Source: Linanthus parryae
Lineage: Eukaryota; Streptophyta; Magnoliopsida; Ericales; Polemoniaceae
Assembly: GCA_023055425.1 (NCBI GenBank)
Contig: JALGPY010000002.1
Location: 117,130,088 to 117,194,087, forward strand
DNA length: 64,000 bases
Reading direction: 5' to 3'
Shown here: positions 60,983-64,000 of the stretch, in pieces
Layout of the letters: the number at the start of each line of letters is the position of its first letter
Numbering within the stretch: the stretch's first letter is position 1
Notes under the pieces: model-generated
The model's input: the letters and a program-made list of their open reading frames with translations, nothing else
What the model was told of the DNA's origin: nothing
The model's database searches: none
Translations under genes and position numbers: made by a program

Positions 60983-62086
60983 CGCCTCCTTTGGTGCTCT
61001 CTCTCTCCTTTCTCTAATTATTTCACTCAGTGACAACTCTCCTGAAAAAATATAGTTAGGACTCCCCTTTTATAGTTAGTAACTCCTTATTAACTACAAA
61101 CTTGCCCCAATACTAATCATGTCCATACACGGATTAATCCACTTTGAAATTTAGTCCAACTAACTTTGCATGTCGTTGCGTTTTGATCCTTGATCCTTTT
61201 AATTGTTAATTAGTCCAACTAATTAACATCCATATCCAATTCAATCCTTTTGGTGTGTGACCCTGAAGGTTTCTATTAAGTTGGTAGTAACAATTACAAA
61301 CAATGAGCGGTGTCTAGCAACACATCAATGCAACCCAACTAATAGAATTAGTCAGTGATCTGACAAACCTATGTGACAAATGCTACCGTTTTGTGTATGT
61401 ATCTTTGTCTCTATATCCGGATTGGACATGAGACGTAAGAGTTACACTCGTATATCCAATCCATAGTTTCTCGATCCTGGGAATAGACTTATCTGAACAG
61501 ATAACAACAATATCAAAAATTGATTTATTTGAGTCTGGCCAGACATTCTATAAGCTCTACCCCTCGAGTGGTCGTGGATATATATACTCCCATTATGTGG
61601 GAGGGAAATTCTATCTACGTCACTACCATCTCTCATCTTGCTTTCTATCATGTCCAATTACCGCCTTCATAGTAACCAGTTATTATGCAACGTTTGACGA
61701 GATCAAAACATGGAATTTCACAACTAGAATATCTAGTGACTTCAAGTCTAAGGTCTACGAACCATTGTCACTACAAGAAGCACTTGTGACATTCACATAA
61801 TTCTATGTAGCCTTCTCGTGGTGGGCCAATCAAGTATGTCATTACTTCTAATGCATACCCACGTTTTAGACTTGACATCTCCATATCGATCTACCCACAT
61901 ACTAGTCTATGTGCATAGTGATCGTCCTATTAACCAATATACTTGACCATGATTATTTAAGATAAACAATAATTTTAATGTAACGACTTCATTGTATTAA
62001 TATCTCTATAAATAATAAAATAAGTATTCTAGCCAAAACAATTTTCATACTAAAATAAGATTGCCTCTAGGGCATCTACTCCAACA
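60983..62086 (-). repeat. 5' LTR of element B, second part
   Basis: It resumes the Angela-like LTR broken at 48866, with shared CTCCTTATTAAC, GTGTGACCC, GGATTGGACATGAGA, TCTAGTGACTTCAAGTCTAAGG and GATTGCCTCTAGGGCATC blocks. It ends CTACTCCAACA, the inverse of a TGTTGGAGTAG start. The flank at 62087 is gypsy reverse transcriptase, so B inserted into that element. Confidence 0.82.
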
Positions 62087-62720
62087 ATAACCCTCGGGGC
62101 TGTTTGATCGATGCCGACACAGGCCATGCAAGCACGACCAAAATAATATTTGGATCACCCTTTAGAACTCCAACTGTAAAAATATGGCCCAGACAATCGA
62201 TAGAATATGCACAAATATTACACCTACAGAGCTTAACATAAAAGCTATTAGCCATAATAACTGCAAAGTTTGCGCTAATGTTTACCATGAAGGTCCAATG
62301 ATTCACTGAATACTTAGATATCGTCGAAAAATACAATACCAAACTTACGGAGATAGGGCTGGAAAAGTTTGTTCATATAGGCCCGGAACGTTGACAGTGT
62401 GTTGTGAGACCAAACGACATCACAAGTAATCAAAGCGCCATTCACGAGTTAGAAAAGTCGTATCATACACATCATCTTGTGGTGAATGTGTATCTGGTGA
62501 TAGCTCGAGCGCAGGTCGAGTTTGGTGAAAATTTATGCGGACTCCAACTCATCAAACAACCCATTTGTTGTAGGAATCAAAAAATAATTTGGCAAACTCA
62601 CTGCATTAAGAGCACGATGATCCACACAGAATCAGAAGGTTTCATCTTAGATCAAACCTTGACTTAACATCTCGGGAACATGGCGATTGAGCTCTGCTTT
62701 CTCGAAGTGTGAGTATCGAT
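62087..62720 (-). pseudogene. Ty3/gypsy reverse transcriptase remnant
   Basis: Read on the minus strand across several frame changes: HFEKAELNRHVPEML, FCVDHRALNAV, a FGLT...FRAYMNKLF-like block, the catalytic FFDDI, then VKLCRCNICAYSIDCLGHIF and PRGLL. These match, in order, the fingers, palm and connection parts of gypsy reverse transcriptase. It is cut at 62087 by element B's LTR just after the LRGFLG position. Frameshifts and stops are plentiful. Confidence 0.78.
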
Positions 62721-63400
62721 TACGCTGAACATTTACCGGGAAGCACTCGCCTTCAGGTGAAGAGGATACTATCAAACAACCGCCACACGGGCAGCGTAGA
62801 AGGTGTCTCAAAAAAGGAAATTAACGCCAAAGGGCCCCACAACCTTCACCCTGGACGTCTCTTCCAAAAAAACAAAACCCCATACGACATATATATAGAT
62901 CCAGACAGATTCATGGCCTGCAGAGATGCCAGAATGCCATTTTAGGAACTCTAGTGTCCCCACTATAGAACCATGTGTTTTTCCTCGAGTCAAAATTATG
63001 TCTTCAAAGACATAATCATGTATTACCTTCCCAATAGTTGGATCAGGCTGAACACGTATCGGGAAGCACTCTTTTTCAGGTGAAGCCAATATGATGAAAC
63101 GAACGTCGCGGGGGAAATGTAGAGGGTGTCTTGAAAACGTCACTATAGCTTTTCAAAACAGCTAGCATGAGCGGACTAGCTAGAAAGGGCCCTGCAACCT
63201 TCACCGTGGGCGCCTCATCTAGGGAAAAAAACCAAAACCTCATACGACAGAAGCATGGATCCAGACGTGTTCATTGCCTACAAAGATGCCAGCAATACCA
63301 TTTTAGGAACTCTAGTGCCCCCTGTAGAACAACATGTTTGTCCCCGAGTCAAAATTCCATCGTCCAAGACGCATAATCATGTGTCACCCTTCGCAATAGT
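62721..63400 (-). repeat. tandem duplication in the gypsy remnant, about 315-bp unit
   Basis: Two diverged copies, anchored by CGGGAAGCACTC at about 62739 and 63059 and by CCATTTTAGGAACTCTAGTG at 62937 and 63299, with CAACCTTCACC and GATGCCAG also shared. Read on the minus strand it may cover part of the protease-to-polymerase spacer. Confidence 0.75.
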
Positions 63401-64000
63401 TGGACCCACTGCACGCCGAGAACAATATGGGGTCGACGAATAAACAATATGAACAAATCAATTGCAAACATATGTCCCTGTAGTTGAAGATCAATCGTGA
63501 CACACTTGCTGCTACGGCGAAGACGGGATGGACAAAATTATGTGCATGCCCTCATTCGATAATAATTCCCAACTCTTGGTCCCGGATCAACCTATTAAGG
63601 CGTAAAGAGCGCGGATTTCCGCCACTAGCCATGCTATAGAGGCTAGGAATATCCCCCGAGACGATGTCTTGGTCAGTTCCGCGACCTGGTCATCCACATT
63701 TGACGAATCACAGTCATCGTCGTGAGTGACCATGAGCAGCGAAATTGGCCTCGCACTTCTGCCCGCAAAACGACTTCTTATCTCATTCGTAAAACATCCC
63801 TTTGGCTGCTTGCTCTCGAGTCTCGGCCATGCTAAGCTAGCGGACCAACGAGGGAAGAGCAAGGATGGCTGTGTGGCCTTAGGCGGAGGCGTGGTTGGGG
63901 CTGGCACGATAAGTAATGTGGCAGCCACGGCCGCCAGCATATATAGTCTCTAACAATGTTGCTTCCAACTCTTGTGCCAGCACAAAAGCCATGGTAAGCA
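63401..64000 (-). pseudogene. Ty3/gypsy gag end and protease remnant
   Basis: The minus strand shows, across frames, a MAFVLAQELEATLLE stretch, a KGMFYE-DKK-C-like remnant of the KGLCFxCDEK...GHRC zinc knuckle, SGDIPSLYSMASGG with LRL, and GHAHNFVHP where the protease usually has GSTHNF. This gag-knuckle-protease order suits a chromovirus-like element. It is heavily decayed, and it runs off the right edge. Confidence 0.55.

Overview
This window is plant nuclear DNA, probably from a eudicot. It holds one recognisable host gene and a deep stack of retrotransposons. The evidence is a spliced gene whose reconstructed 388-residue product is recalled to match Arabidopsis Arc1p/EMAPII-like proteins in length and layout, plant-type LTR elements primed by initiator-Met or Asp tRNA, hAT and Tourist-type MITEs, and an L1-type LINE. 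Nothing prokaryotic was seen. All homology statements come from motif recognition, because no search could be run.

Left part (1-13,227) is repeats. A Sirevirus-like copia element on the minus strand (gag 119-1309, LTR 1324-2806) has jumped into a fragment of an Angela-like LTR (2807-2963). Another Angela-like LTR lies at 3487-4813. A long Ty3/gypsy LTR (5085-10090) has its primer site at 5071-5082 and is split by a solo Sirevirus LTR (7176-8479). A hAT remnant, a (TA)n tract and CCGGTT-rich debris follow.

Host gene (13,228-26,508, minus strand): twelve exons encode a cytosolic tRNA-binding protein of the Arc1p/AIMP1/EMAPII type, with a GST-C-like N-terminal region, a lysine-rich linker and an OB-fold tRNA-binding C-terminal domain. 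Intron 10 is 6.8 kb and holds nested MITEs, three local tandem duplications and a possible Mutator-like element. A 5'-truncated LINE in the same orientation ends about 118 bp upstream of the start codon.

Right part (27,790-64,000) is a nested stack whose order can be read from target-site duplications. A decayed Ty3/gypsy element (62,087-64,000) was hit by Angela-like element B. Its 5' LTR is 48,590-48,866 plus 60,983-62,086, and its gag-pro-int is 45,114-47,041. B's LTR holds a copia 3' fragment (48,867-50,593) and a complete Athila-type element (50,630-60,977, TSD CCGTG). B's integrase region was hit by a second Athila-like element (31,036-45,108, TSD CCTCG). That element was itself hit by two solo gypsy LTRs (32,248-34,798, TSD GAAAA; 37,021-40,864, TSD CAAAC). 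Next to it lies Angela-like LTR A (28,215-31,021), which carries a same-family solo LTR (28,405-29,819, TSD TGTAC).

Both Athila-type elements look non-autonomous. One keeps gag-protease and a downstream plant-transposon-type frame but has lost reverse transcriptase and integrase. The other carries only an unrecognised acidic, His/Ser-rich frame. No defence system, gene cluster or new pathway was seen. The most interesting material is the insertion chronology, the palindrome arrays of the Sirevirus LTRs, the orphan frame of the 31-45 kb element and the LINE next to the gene.
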